DNA from: Hymenobacter radiodurans
GTDB lineage: Bacteria; Bacteroidota; Bacteroidia; Cytophagales; Hymenobacteraceae
Length of the DNA stretch: 64,000 nucleotides
Reading direction: 5' to 3'
Assembly (NCBI RefSeq): GCF_004355185.1
Contig: NZ_CP037922.1
Location: 3,380,001-3,444,000, forward strand
Below the pieces are notes generated by a model. The model was not told the origin of the DNA. It was given only the letters and a program-made list of their open reading frames with translations, and did no database searches. The position numbers and the translations under genes are program-made. Below, piece by piece: positions 1 to 8,443 of the stretch; position 1 is the first letter of the stretch; each line of letters begins with the position of its first letter.

Positions 1-2
1 TG

Positions 3-722
3 ACTACCCTCGCTCTCGCTTTCACCATTAGTCTAGTCACGCCGGCTGTGGCCCAAACAACGGCCAAAACCAAGTCGGATGCCGACAAGATTAAAACCAA
101 GGAAGACGGCAACATGTCGAAGACCAAAATGGCCGACGACGGAAAAATGAAAATGAAAGGCAAAACGGCTGCCGGCGACAAAATGAAAGCCAAAGGCAAG
201 CCCGGCAAAGCCGCTGAAACGATGGTAAATGCCGCCGACTTGCCCATGAGCAGCGCCGAAGGCGTGATGGTAGGCGGCGCCATGATGGTGCCCAGCAAAG
301 ACATTGTAGACAACGCCGTGATGTCGTCGGAACATGGCACGCTGGTAGCGGCTGTGAAGGCGGCTGGCTTGGTAGAAACGCTGAAAAGCGCAGGCCCTTT
401 TACCGTATTTGCGCCCACCAACGCCGCTTTTGACAAACTGCCCGCTGGCACCGTGAACACCTTGGTAATGCCCGAAAACAAAGCCAAACTCACCACTATT
501 CTGACTTACCACGTAGTGCCCGGCGCCGTGCGCGCTGCCGACCTGCAAAACGGTCAGACCTTAACTACCGTGCAGGGCGAAACCCTAACGGTGATGAAAA
601 GTGGCACCAGCGTAATGCTGAAGGACGCCAAAGGCGGCATGGCTACCGTGACTACCGCCGACGTAATTTCTAGCAATGGCGTGACCCACGTTATCGATAG
701 CGTGTTGATGCCGGCCAAATAA
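3..722 (+). CDS. Secreted fasciclin (FAS1) domain protein, 5' end outside window
   Basis: The frame is open from base 3, and its first residues form the hydrophobic end of a signal peptide with a likely cleavage at AVA|QTT, so the true start lies before the window. The GTG at 48 is inside the signal peptide and is not the start. After it comes a Lys/Met-rich low-complexity stretch of about 55 residues (repeated KMK and KAKGK units). One FAS1 domain fills the rest: it begins near VPSKDIVDNAV and shows the H1 box (GPFTVFAPTNAAFDKLP) and the H2 box (YHVVPG). FAS1 domains are extracytoplasmic and often adhesive; the function here is unknown. A strong terminator follows directly. Confidence 0.9.
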   Translation, partial: TTLALAFTISLVTPAVAQTTAKTKSDADKIKTKEDGNMSKTKMADDGKMKMKGKTAAGDKMKAKGKPGKAAETMVNAADLPMSSAEGVMVGGAMMVPSKDIVDNAVMSSEHGTLVAAVKAAGLVETLKSAGPFTVFAPTNAAFDKLPAGTVNTLVMPENKAKLTTILTYHVVPGAVRAADLQNGQTLTTVQGETLTVMKSGTSVMLKDAKGGMATVTTADVISSNGVTHVIDSVLMPAK

Positions 723-732
723 GCTGAGATAC

Positions 733-783
733 CAACGATAAAAAAAGCCCCCCAGACGAGTCTGGGGGCTTTTTTTATCGTTG
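733..783. terminator. Bidirectional intrinsic terminator made of two facing motif copies
   Basis: A near-perfect inverted repeat runs CAACGATAAAAAAAGCCCCC ... GGGGGCTTTTTTTATCGTTG, with a short loop and T-runs on both strands. The arms are a GCCCCCCAG copy and a facing CTGGGGGC copy of the dispersed motif. Confidence 0.9.
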
Positions 784-960
784 ATTACCTTGGGTTAACA
801 ATGCGGCAAGTCAGCCCATTTTTACTGGAGTCTGGGCCTGATAGATTGCGTTGGGCTTGTCCTGAACAAAATATTTTTCCGGGCGGCAACAGTTGTTGAG
901 TAAGCGTTTTGCGTAGAAAGAGAACAGTGCCCCAAATGGGCCATCAACCTCTACCAACCT

Positions 961-1329
961 ATGAAAGACTCTTCAAAAAAAGCCCCCCAGAACCCCGACG
1001 AGCAGCCTCCACGCCGTACCACCCAAAACCAGCCGGCTACGGCCGCTGACCCAAATGCATCGTTTCCGGGCACTGGCGATGAGCACCGACCTGGCGAAAA
1101 CCTTTATACCCTGCCCGAGATGCAGGAGCCACAGCCCCGCAACCCAACGGAGCCGCAGCCTAAATCAACCAACGAGCCAGCCGCCGAAACGTCGATGCTG
1201 GACCGCGAGACTCACGGCCAACTTCTCGATGAGCCGGCGTCAGATGGCAAGTCGGGCATCAGCGACAGCGTCATCAACCCAGTTATTGCGCAATCGAGCC
1301 GCCTCGAAGACAACAACCGCGGCGAGTAA
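961..1329 (+). CDS. Small hydrophilic acidic protein, paralogue of the 2412-2651 product
   Basis: This is a 122-residue protein with no signal peptide or membrane segment, rich in Pro, Glu, Asp, Asn, Thr and Gln, and probably disordered. Near its C-terminus it has SMLDRETHGQLLDE followed by a serine-rich segment and INPVIAQ. The same order (AMLDAATHGQVLD, then MNPGANQI) occurs in the protein at 2412-2651, so the two are diverged paralogues. I recognise no family. The start codon is followed at once by a copy of the G6 motif (975-990), which encodes KKAPQ. It lies in a cluster with two similar small hydrophilic genes, each with its own terminator downstream or nearby. A role as a stress-type hydrophilin is only a guess. 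Confidence 0.7.
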   Translation: MKDSSKKAPQNPDEQPPRRTTQNQPATAADPNASFPGTGDEHRPGENLYTLPEMQEPQPRNPTEPQPKSTNEPAAETSMLDRETHGQLLDEPASDGKSGISDSVINPVIAQSSRLEDNNRGE

Positions 1330-1400
1330 CCTCCATTTCTTACTGCTGGGATAACGCCTGCGGGCTGCACGAACTACAGCGTTCAGGCGCCTCGCAGGCG

Positions 1401-1685
1401 TTATTTTGATAGTAGGTCTTTGTATTCAGCTTGATTGCGCTTCACGAAAGCCTCCACAAAATGGCAGCTGGTCAGCACCTTCAGGTTTTGGTCGCGGGCG
1501 TACGCGAGGGCGGTGCGGGCCATTTCCTCGCCTACTCCCTGCCCGCGCAGATTTTCGTCCACAAACGTGTGCGTAAAATCGATGGTGTCGTTGGCGGGCA
1601 TGCTGTAGGCGAGTTCGGCTTCGTAGCCATGAACGGTGGCGTAAAAGGATTGATCTTCCTGATTATGAATGACGGAAACGGCCAT
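1401..1685 (-). CDS. Small GNAT-fold N-acetyltransferase (YjdJ type)
   Basis: This is a 94-residue single-domain protein that matches the short GNAT relatives of the YjdJ/human GTLF3B type. The acetyl-CoA loop is clear at LRGQGVGEEMARTALAYA (about residues 46-63), followed by the family's conserved cysteine stretch LTSCHFVEAFVKRN. The length is normal for this family. The substrate is unknown. It is convergent with the small gene at 961-1329 and lies in its own transcription unit. Confidence 0.88.
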   Translation of the reverse strand: MAVSVIHNQEDQSFYATVHGYEAELAYSMPANDTIDFTHTFVDENLRGQGVGEEMARTALAYARDQNLKVLTSCHFVEAFVKRNQAEYKDLLSK

Positions 1686-1881
1686 GTTGATGGAAATTAT
1701 AAAACGGGAAATGCGCCGCCTAACTGCTACTACCTAGCGAGGCAACTTGTTATCCACTACGCGGCTGGGACCAAATGGGTGGAATTTTGTTGACCCTTCA
1801 ACCACGCTTTTGCGTACTAGCCAACTAGTTGCTTGATACCAAGTGTCTTGCTACACCTTCACACTTCACTCCACCTCTTCT

Positions 1882-2328
1882 ATGAAAACACAAGCAGATG
1901 AGCCAAATACGGACGATAACAACAACCGTCCGCTGGCCGAAAATGAGAAAGTAGGCGCAAAATTGGCCAACAAGCCCGTTGGTCAGAGGTCAACTCAACA
2001 CTCAGATACCCCCAACTACGGCGATTTTGGTCACGCCCCTCTTTCCGACGAAGAAATGAATGGCCCGGTAGCCGCGGGTGCCAATTATGGCGCCGCCGCT
2101 TCGAACACGCCAGCCCCCGACCAACGCGGCTCGGCCCCTCAAAACCTGAATAATGAAGCCGTGCGCGCTACCATGAACGACGAATCGGACGACCGCCGCG
2201 AGGCCGCCAAGCTCGACGACCCGCGCTACGGCAGCGGCACCCGCAACTGGGAAACCGCTGAGCCCGCCAACCGCACCACCCAAGCCGACATTGACACGGA
2301 CGAAGAATATCGGCCCGCGGCTAATTAA
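1882..2328 (+). CDS. Small hydrophilic Asn/Asp/Ala-rich protein
   Basis: This is a 148-residue protein starting at the ATG at 1882 (MKTQADEPNTDDNNN); an upstream in-frame TTG at 1843 is less likely. It has no signal peptide or membrane segment, is very rich in Asn, Asp, Ala, Pro and Glu, and is probably disordered. It contains NYGDFGHAPLSDEEMNGPV and DDRREAAKLDDPRYGSG, and I recognise no family. It sits between the two MLDxxTHGQ paralogues and shares their composition but not their motif. A hairpin terminator follows 20 bp after the stop. Confidence 0.7.
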   Translation: MKTQADEPNTDDNNNRPLAENEKVGAKLANKPVGQRSTQHSDTPNYGDFGHAPLSDEEMNGPVAAGANYGAAASNTPAPDQRGSAPQNLNNEAVRATMNDESDDRREAAKLDDPRYGSGTRNWETAEPANRTTQADIDTDEEYRPAAN

Positions 2329-2347
2329 GCCAACGCAAATTTTCCGG

Positions 2348-2386
2348 AAAAAGCCGGGTGTCGCGCGGTGCGAGGCCCGGCTTTTT
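2348..2386 (+). terminator. Intrinsic terminator after the 1882-2328 gene
   Basis: The stem AAAAAGCCGGG / CCCGGCTTTTT encloses a GC-rich loop and is followed by a T-run. Confidence 0.85.
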
Positions 2387-2411
2387 CTTTCACTCTGAAA
2401 CGAAGTCCCGG

Positions 2412-2651
2412 ATGAAAACGCCTGAAGAACAAGCCAGCAACCAACAGATTAATCCTGCGGCCACCCAGCCCACCGACGCGCCCCGTGTAGACGCGGCCTC
2501 CGACGAAAGTGCGGGCTCAGCCGCTATGCTCGACGCGGCCACGCACGGTCAGGTGCTGGACGGCACCACCCCCGACGAGGATACCTCCGACATGACCGAC
2601 GAGCGCATGAACCCCGGGGCAAACCAAATAGCAGATACTGACGAAGCCTAA
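2412..2651 (+). CDS. Small acidic protein with MLDxxTHGQxLD motif
   Basis: This is a 79-residue protein from the ATG at 2412 (MKTPEEQASNQQ). It is hydrophilic and acidic with no membrane segment. Its core, AAMLDAATHGQVLDG, followed by MTDERMNPGANQI, matches the C-terminal part of the 961-1329 protein. I recognise no known family; the shared motif suggests a lineage-specific small-protein family. The gene ends just before an intrinsic terminator. Confidence 0.72.
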   Translation: MKTPEEQASNQQINPAATQPTDAPRVDAASDESAGSAAMLDAATHGQVLDGTTPDEDTSDMTDERMNPGANQIADTDEA

Positions 2652-2668
2652 AAGCTGACCTATGGGTC

Positions 2669-2703
2669 AAAAAAGCCCCCAGCAATATGTTGGGGGCTTT
2701 TTT
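2669..2703 (+). terminator. Intrinsic terminator with motif-like arms
   Basis: The inverted repeat AAAAAAGCCCCCA ... TGGGGGCTTTTTT has an 8-9 base loop. Its arms are five-G versions of the dispersed motif. Confidence 0.9.
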
Positions 2704-2837
2704 GTGCGCAAAAACATCTAGCCCGGAAGCTTTTGATGCAGAAGAAGTCCTAGTAAACTTGCACAGATTACGCACGGCTCCAACGCGCTGAGTATGGTGC
2801 AGTGCGTAACAGCCAGCGAGTTGCACTCTTTCTCCTC

Positions 2838-3335
2838 ATGCCCATGTCAATTTCTACCCTCACCACCTTGCATTGGCCTGCTGTAAAACTCATCTACACG
2901 CAAGGCATTGCGACCGGCAACGCTACGTTCGAAACTCAAAGCCCGAGCTGGGAAGCCTGGGACGCTGGTCATCTGGCGCACAGTCGGCTGGTGGCTACCG
3001 ACGCTGATGGCAACGTGCTGGGCTGGGCGGCCTTGTCACCAGTTTCGGGGCGGTGCGTGTACGGGGGCGTGGCGGAAGTGAGCGTGTATGTCGCCGATGC
3101 CGCCCGCGGACAGGGTGTGGGCCGGCAGTTGCTGGGCGCATTGATAGCAGAATCAGAAAAGAATGGCATCTGGACGCTACAGGCAGGTATTTTCCCCGAG
3201 AATACGGCCAGCATCCGGTTGCATGAGGCTCACGGCTTTCGGGTGCTGGGCCGACGTGAGCGAATTGGCAAGCTGGCCGGCGTGTGGCGTGACACGGTGC
3301 TCTTGGAGCGGCGAAGTGCCGTAGTAGGCGCCTAA
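2838..3335 (+). CDS. GNAT N-acetyltransferase, phosphinothricin-acetyltransferase-like
   Basis: This 165-residue GNAT enzyme transfers an acetyl group from acetyl-CoA to an unknown small amine. The pattern is that of the phosphinothricin/methionine-sulfoximine acetyltransferase group: an early IYTQGIATGNATFET segment, VYGGVAEVSVYV, the acetyl-CoA loop ARGQGVGRQLL, and the late pattern NTASIRLHEAHGFRVLG followed by GVWRDTVLLER. I chose the ATG at 2838; the ATG at 2844 is equally possible, and an in-frame GTG at 2802 would add an unusual hydrophobic leader. It stands alone. Confidence 0.88.
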   Translation: MPMSISTLTTLHWPAVKLIYTQGIATGNATFETQSPSWEAWDAGHLAHSRLVATDADGNVLGWAALSPVSGRCVYGGVAEVSVYVADAARGQGVGRQLLGALIAESEKNGIWTLQAGIFPENTASIRLHEAHGFRVLGRRERIGKLAGVWRDTVLLERRSAVVGA

Positions 3336-3484
3336 GAGCTTATCTCAATTTCTTTATCTTACTTGCCTGCTTTTGAATACGCCTGCTTAATAAAAAGCCC
3401 CCGCGACCTGCCAATAGCTGTAGGTATCCTGAGGGCAGCGGCGGCGTATAGTAATAGATACCTTCGCTTCCTTACCTGCCTATC

Positions 3485-4303
3485 ATGCCTGCTCCCCTCC
3501 TAGTCCTCACCGATTTCACGCCTGACGCCGATCTCGCCCTGAGCTATGCCGCTGCCATTGCCACTGAGTTGGAGGCACCCATCGTGTTGCTGCACATTCG
3601 CCGCACTTCCCTGCTCGATCCGGAAGCCTTAAGTGGCCGGATTCCGCAATGGAGCGAGGGCGAAATAGCTTCGGAGCTTAGTAAACGAACGGCGGATCTG
3701 ACGGTGCCCGCTACGGTGGATATTTCCAATGATCTGCTGGAGAGCGCCGTAGCCGCGGCTGTAGCCCAACATCAGCCCCAGCTTATCGTGCTGGGTCGCC
3801 CCGATTATAACAAGCCCGACGAGCTTATTGATACTACCTCGCTGACTTTGCTACGGCATACGCCCGTGCCGCTATTGGTGGTGCCAATTACGGCTCCAGC
3901 CCAGCCAAATCTGCGCCGCGTAACTATTGGCGCCGATAATCAGCCCTTTTCATTGAGCCCGCAGGTAGTAGAGTTTTGCCAGAATCTGCTGAGCGCCTTC
4001 AACGCCACCATAAACATCACGCACGTAGTAGAGCCCGAAGACGACGACAATTCCTCTCTGGCTTCACAGCAAGTAGAAAAAAGCGGCCTGACAACTGGTT
4101 TTCAGCGCATCACGACCCGCGGGCAGCGCCATTTGAGCCCCGTAGATGGCATTATAGCGGCCGTAGAAGAGGATAGCGGGGGCCTATTAATCCTCATTGC
4201 AAGACGGCACAGCATCCTGCAACGAATGTTTCACCAAAGCGTATCGGCGCGCGTGGTACGAAACAGTCCGGGCCCGGTGCTGGTATTGCCAGCCCAGCCG
4301 TAA
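3485..4303 (+). CDS. Tandem-domain universal stress protein
   Basis: This is a 272-residue cytoplasmic protein with two UspA domains: residues 1-138 open with LLVLTDFTPDADLALSYAAA, and residues 145-272 open with LRRVTIGAD. Each ends in the typical strand (TPVPLLVVP and SPGPVLVLP). I do not see the canonical G-2x-G-9x-G(S/T) ATP motif in either half, so an ATP-binding role is not supported. Two-domain Usp proteins are common in Bacteroidota and linked to stress survival. It converges with the TonB receptor at 4368. Confidence 0.9.
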   Translation: MPAPLLVLTDFTPDADLALSYAAAIATELEAPIVLLHIRRTSLLDPEALSGRIPQWSEGEIASELSKRTADLTVPATVDISNDLLESAVAAAVAQHQPQLIVLGRPDYNKPDELIDTTSLTLLRHTPVPLLVVPITAPAQPNLRRVTIGADNQPFSLSPQVVEFCQNLLSAFNATINITHVVEPEDDDNSSLASQQVEKSGLTTGFQRITTRGQRHLSPVDGIIAAVEEDSGGLLILIARRHSILQRMFHQSVSARVVRNSPGPVLVLPAQP

Positions 4304-4367
4304 GCGTTAACCCGAACGGGGATGTTGTTTCGTAGACAAGGCGTCTAAGCTAAGTAAGTCGGGCAGC

Positions 4368-6491
4368 TTACCACCGCCACCCCAGTTGTACCCCGCTGTA
4401 CCAATTGCGCCCGGGTGCGGGCTGGAAGTAGCGTTGGCCAAAGGCATTCAGATCGTTCCCGAGGCTGTAGCGCCGGTCGGTGGCATTTTCGAGGCCGGCG
4501 TAGATGTCCATCTCTAATTTACCCCCCAGCACCCGCCGCCACCCGGCGCGCGTGGCAAACGTCCAGTAGCCGGCCGCATACACCGTATTCGCATCGTTGA
4601 GCGGAATCTGGGCTTGGTGGCTAAGGGAAGGCTGAAGGTAAAAACCAAGATCCTGGTTGAAATCGAGGCCGGCGGAAAGGGTGTGCGGTGCGGTGCCGGT
4701 GAGGCGGTTGCCACTGTAGTTTTGGTCGCCCTGCTGGTAATCACGGAAGCGGAAATGGTTGTAGGCGTAGCTGGCCCAGGCCCGCAGGCTGTTGGGCAAT
4801 ATGTTAGCCGAAGGAGTGAAAGTACCCCTCGCGAAAGTACTCAATATAGGACGCCACAACCAGCCGCTCACGGCAGCCTCTACGCCGCGCTGCCGGGTGG
4901 AGCCGGAGTTGAAAAACACGTTTACGCCTGTTTCTGTAGTGCGCGTGACGATAGTTTGCTTCAAACGAAAATCGAATGCGGCCACATCAAACGTGAGACG
5001 TTTGTGGAACAAGCTGCCACGCGTGCCTAGCTCGTAGCTCGTGCCGCGCTCGGCTTTTAGGTCGCGATTGAGGCTACCGTCGGACGGGCGGATTTCCTCT
5101 TCGCTAGGGGGCGAGAAACCGCTGCTCACGCTGGCATAAGCGGATATCCGGGGGGTAATTTCCTTGAGCAACGCCACCCGCGGTGATACCACCGGCTGAA
5201 AATTGCGCCGAAACGCAAAGCTATCCGGCCGCGCCGCCGCATCCGAAACCCGCGCAATCTGGTAGCGCAGGCCGTTTAGACTGGCGCCTGCCGTTAGCAG
5301 GAAATTGGCGGGCAACTCCCAATCGGCCTGGGCAAAACCGAAACCCACGCTGGTACTAATTTCATCGTCGTAGCGCAAAGTACCGGGCGTACCGCGGCGG
5401 TTCTGGTAGTTGCGCGAATTCTCGAAGCTGTTTTGAAACTCGCCCCCGGCGCTCAGGCGTAGCAAGCGTCCCGCCAGGGCCGCGCGGTAGCCAAACACCG
5501 AGCGTCCGCCCCAGCCAAGCGACGTATTGCGTTCCAGATCGGTCAAAAATGGCGTTTTGATAGTCGTCCCCGATGCGTACAAAGTCGTCTTATTCGACCA
5601 TCGGCTACTGAACCGGTAATCATGCGTAACGCCCAGCAGCGCCGACCGCGACGCATAACCAGCCCGTTGATCTACGGTGCCGAGTTGGGTGCCCACCGTA
5701 GGCCGCGCCTGCCGCGGATTCTGCTCAAACTGCGCCCTTGTCAAGCTACCGGGAATCTGGTAATCCAAATCGGTGTAGAGGGCGTGAACGGAAATGGTTT
5801 GCTGCTCAGAGGGCGTAAATTCTCCGTCGAGCGTCAGCACGTCGCGGCGGACGGCGCTGTTTTGGCGGTAGCCATCCAGGGTTTGGCGGGTGTATTGGGC
5901 CCGTAAGTTGGCCGTGGCCGAACCGGTTTCGGTAGTTACCGTGTAGCGTCGCAGCCCGAAGCTGCCGGCCGTAAAGCCCACTTGTGCCTGCGATTCGCCA
6001 GCTACCGGACGACGGGTGCTGAGCAGTACCGCGCCGCCTGTTCCGGCGCCGTACACGCTGCCCGCTGGCCCTTTTATCACCTCAATCCGCCCAATAGTAG
6101 CTGGGTCAAGTAAGTTGAGTGGACTGCTACCGCTGGCTTCAGTGAAAGGAATATCGTTGTAGTAGAGCTTCACATTGCGGACGCCAAACGGCGAGCGGAG
6201 CGTGCTGCCGCGCACGCTCAGGCGGTAGCTGGCCGTGGCGCGCTCCTCCAGCCGCACGCCCGGCAGCGTATTCACGGCCTGGGTAAGCGAAGTTTGGTTG
6301 AAGCGGTCGATGACGGTGGCGTCGAGTACGCTCACGCCGGCCGCCGTGCGCCGCAGCGGCAGGTTCTGGCCGTAACCGACCACTGTGGCCTCGGGCAAGC
6401 GCACAGTGCGGGCCGTATCGGGAGTTTGGGCGTGCGAGGGAAGCTGAAGCAGCAAAAGCAGCGGCAGCGGCTGGCAGTAACGAAGAAACAT
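4368..6491 (-). CDS. TonB-dependent outer-membrane receptor
   Basis: This 707-residue receptor has an N-terminal signal peptide (LLLLLQLPSHA|QTP), a plug domain at about residues 30-155 with TLPGVRLEER, the VRGS box and IEVIKGPAGSVYGAGTGG, then a 22-strand-type barrel ending in an aromatic residue (GVQLGWRW). It lacks an N-terminal carboxypeptidase-like domain, so it resembles siderophore or vitamin receptors more than SusC. The ligand cannot be told from sequence. The gene is alone, with no partner lipoprotein or Fe transporter beside it. Base 4516-4529 is a variant copy of the G6 motif inside the gene, and a perfect copy lies 55 bp upstream of the start. Confidence 0.93.
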   Translation of the reverse strand: MFLRYCQPLPLLLLLQLPSHAQTPDTARTVRLPEATVVGYGQNLPLRRTAAGVSVLDATVIDRFNQTSLTQAVNTLPGVRLEERATASYRLSVRGSTLRSPFGVRNVKLYYNDIPFTEASGSSPLNLLDPATIGRIEVIKGPAGSVYGAGTGGAVLLSTRRPVAGESQAQVGFTAGSFGLRRYTVTTETGSATANLRAQYTRQTLDGYRQNSAVRRDVLTLDGEFTPSEQQTISVHALYTDLDYQIPGSLTRAQFEQNPRQARPTVGTQLGTVDQRAGYASRSALLGVTHDYRFSSRWSNKTTLYASGTTIKTPFLTDLERNTSLGWGGRSVFGYRAALAGRLLRLSAGGEFQNSFENSRNYQNRRGTPGTLRYDDEISTSVGFGFAQADWELPANFLLTAGASLNGLRYQIARVSDAAARPDSFAFRRNFQPVVSPRVALLKEITPRISAYASVSSGFSPPSEEEIRPSDGSLNRDLKAERGTSYELGTRGSLFHKRLTFDVAAFDFRLKQTIVTRTTETGVNVFFNSGSTRQRGVEAAVSGWLWRPILSTFARGTFTPSANILPNSLRAWASYAYNHFRFRDYQQGDQNYSGNRLTGTAPHTLSAGLDFNQDLGFYLQPSLSHQAQIPLNDANTVYAAGYWTFATRAGWRRVLGGKLEMDIYAGLENATDRRYSLGNDLNAFGQRYFQPAPGRNWYSGVQLGWRW

Positions 6492-6636
6492 TGGAAAAGT
6501 GTAGCGTAACCCTTGCCCGAACGGAAAAGCCGCAGGCCAGGTTGGAAAAAAGCCCCCCAGGCCGTATTTATCCCATTCCTATATTGCCTCATCCCGCTGA
6601 ACGGGCTTTCTTTCAACGGATTCTTGATTATAGCTT

Positions 6637-7448
6637 ATGAAGTCTAAGCGGCCTTCTCCCGTCATCGTTTTCATCACGGGTGCTTTTGTAACGCATAATT
6701 GCTGGGACCAATGGAAACCGTTTTTCGAAAGTCAGGGCTACGCGTGCTACGCCCCGGCCTGGCCCCACAAGGATGCCCCGCCGCGGTGCTACGGAGCCAG
6801 CATCCTTACTCTCCCATCGCGCAAAACGGCCTGCAAGACGTGCTGAAGCTGTATTCTGATTTCATTGCCCAGCTACCGGCCAAGCCTATCGTCATCGGGC
6901 ACTCCTACGGTGGGCTCATTTTGCAGCTCCTGCTCCAGCAAGATTCGGTGGCGGCCGGCGTGGCCATTGAGTCGGCGCCGCCGCTGGGCGTGGTGGCGTT
7001 GAGCTGGTCGCTGGTGCGCTCGGTGTTGCCGATGCTGGGCTTGTTTTCCTCCGCCAAGACCACCTTTCTGCCCAGCTTTGCCCAGTGGCAATACGCTATT
7101 GCCAACGGCCTGCCGCTAGCCGATCAGGAGGCCTTTTACGAGCGCCTGCTGGCCCCGGAATCGAAAAAAGTAATTCGGGAGGCCCTCAGTCTTCGAGCCC
7201 GCGTTGATTTTCGCCGGCCGCACGCGCCGCTGCTGTTTCTGGCTGGCGGCACCGACCGGATTATGCCGGCGGTGCTCAACCGCGCCAACTTTCAGCGCTA
7301 CCGGCATGCGCAGTCTGTAACTGAATACCACGAGTTGCCCGGCCGCTGCCATGCGATGCTGGGTCAGTCTACTTGGCGGGAAGACGCAACGTTTGTGCTG
7401 CATTGGCTAGCTGAATTGAAGATGGCAGCAGTCGCTTCCCAAACCTAA
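6637..7448 (+). pseudogene. Alpha/beta hydrolase broken by a one-base frameshift
   Basis: Two overlapping frames together make one hydrolase of about 270 residues. Frame one (from ATG 6637) gives VIVFITGAFVTHNCWDQW up to WPHKDAPP; frame two continues AVLRSQHP. The shift is near 6777-6784 (GATGCCCCGCCGCGG); adding one base there joins them. Downstream the catalytic set is intact: nucleophile in GHSYGG, acid in GGTDRIM, and histidine in GRCHAML. So the only damage is the frameshift, which could be a sequencing error or a recent mutation. The substrate is unknown. Confidence 0.85.
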
Positions 7449-7509
7449 AGATGACTGTGCCCATCTGCATAACTGCGCCATCTCACCTGCTGATGCTATA
7501 ATAGTAACT

Positions 7510-7596
7510 GTCATGCAGAGAGAAGCATCTGGCGTGCTGATGAGAGGTTACTAATCTAACGGCGCGAGCGAGATGCTTCGCTCCGCTCGGCATGAC
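7510..7596. repeat. REPIN-like palindromic repeat, family 1 copy A
   Basis: The element begins GTCATGC and ends GCATGAC, with AGCATCTxGCGTGCT and AGATGCTTCGCTCCGCTC inside. A related copy in the same orientation is at 10699-10790. It is intergenic. Confidence 0.8.
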
Positions 7597-7669
7597 CGCC
7601 TTTCTTAAACCTAGCTAAAGAATATTGGCTTATTCTTACCTTACAACACCTCACTTTTTACGGACACTC

Positions 7670-8407
7670 ATGCTTTACATTCCGCGCCGTCATCGCCGTA
7701 AACTGCTGCTTCCGCCGGGCCTGCTGGCGCTGGCATTTTTGCTGCTGGTGGGGTGCGGGATATTGAGAAACCACCCCAGCCTAAGAAGATATTCAGTTTT
7801 TCAGTTTGCTATGCCTGTTTATGGGCTTTGCAAGCAGAAAGACTTTTTCTACAATAATGAGCTGCCACCTTTTTGCTTATCGCCAATAGAATTGGAGCGC
7901 TTCCGCTCTTGGCAGACAATTGAATTTACTGGAAATCGAATGGAAGATTCCTTGCACTTCCACCAGGCTTTAAACAGCATAACTACACTAAAACAAGATT
8001 CAAGTTCGGAACGGGGAATCCGATTTATTCTGGGTAGCGAAGCACGTTATGGAAGTTTAGTGCAGATAATGGATCTGCTTTCTTCAAATATTGGGACGTA
8101 TTGGCTGGACACAAGACAACAACACACCATCCTATACGCTTACACAAAGGAAAAGAAGCCACAAGCAACCGCCAACAAGTCAGCGCGTGTACCTATTATT
8201 AGTTGCGGCACAGGTGCGCTAATGGAAGCTGATGACAAAAGAATGCAGGAAGAGAGTCGTCGATTAGCGAGGCGTGAAGCTGTAATTGCGAATTTTACCG
8301 ACTTTACTGATTCTCGCGACGGTATTAAGCTACTTCTATTCTACTCGCTAGCATTCACACTAATATTGCTCTCGATAAGGCATATATTCTATAACCTATT
8401 TTCATAG
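7670..8407 (+). CDS. Uncharacterised two-TM protein, weakly ExbD-like
   Basis: This is a 245-residue protein from the ATG at 7670. A basic N-terminus (YIPRRHRRK) precedes a hydrophobic segment at about residues 14-30 that ends in LLLVGC, which could be a lipobox or simply a transmembrane helix. A second hydrophobic segment (about 215-238) closes the protein. The middle contains RFILGSEARYGSLVQIMDLL, which recalls the periplasmic domain of ExbD (KADxxxxYGxVVxVMDLL), but the match is weak and the C-terminal helix is not typical of ExbD. The gene has a lower GC content than its neighbours, judging by eye, and no recognisable partners. Confidence 0.65.
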   Translation: MLYIPRRHRRKLLLPPGLLALAFLLLVGCGILRNHPSLRRYSVFQFAMPVYGLCKQKDFFYNNELPPFCLSPIELERFRSWQTIEFTGNRMEDSLHFHQALNSITTLKQDSSSERGIRFILGSEARYGSLVQIMDLLSSNIGTYWLDTRQQHTILYAYTKEKKPQATANKSARVPIISCGTGALMEADDKRMQEESRRLARREAVIANFTDFTDSRDGIKLLLFYSLAFTLILLSIRHIFYNLFS

Positions 8408-8443
8408 AGTTCAGTTGAATAGAACGACCTCATCTATTCAGCT

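Noticed and set aside
1750..1758. DnaA-box-like TTATCCACT
   Set aside because: A single near-match with no other boxes, no AT-rich unwinding region and no dnaA nearby, so it is not an origin.
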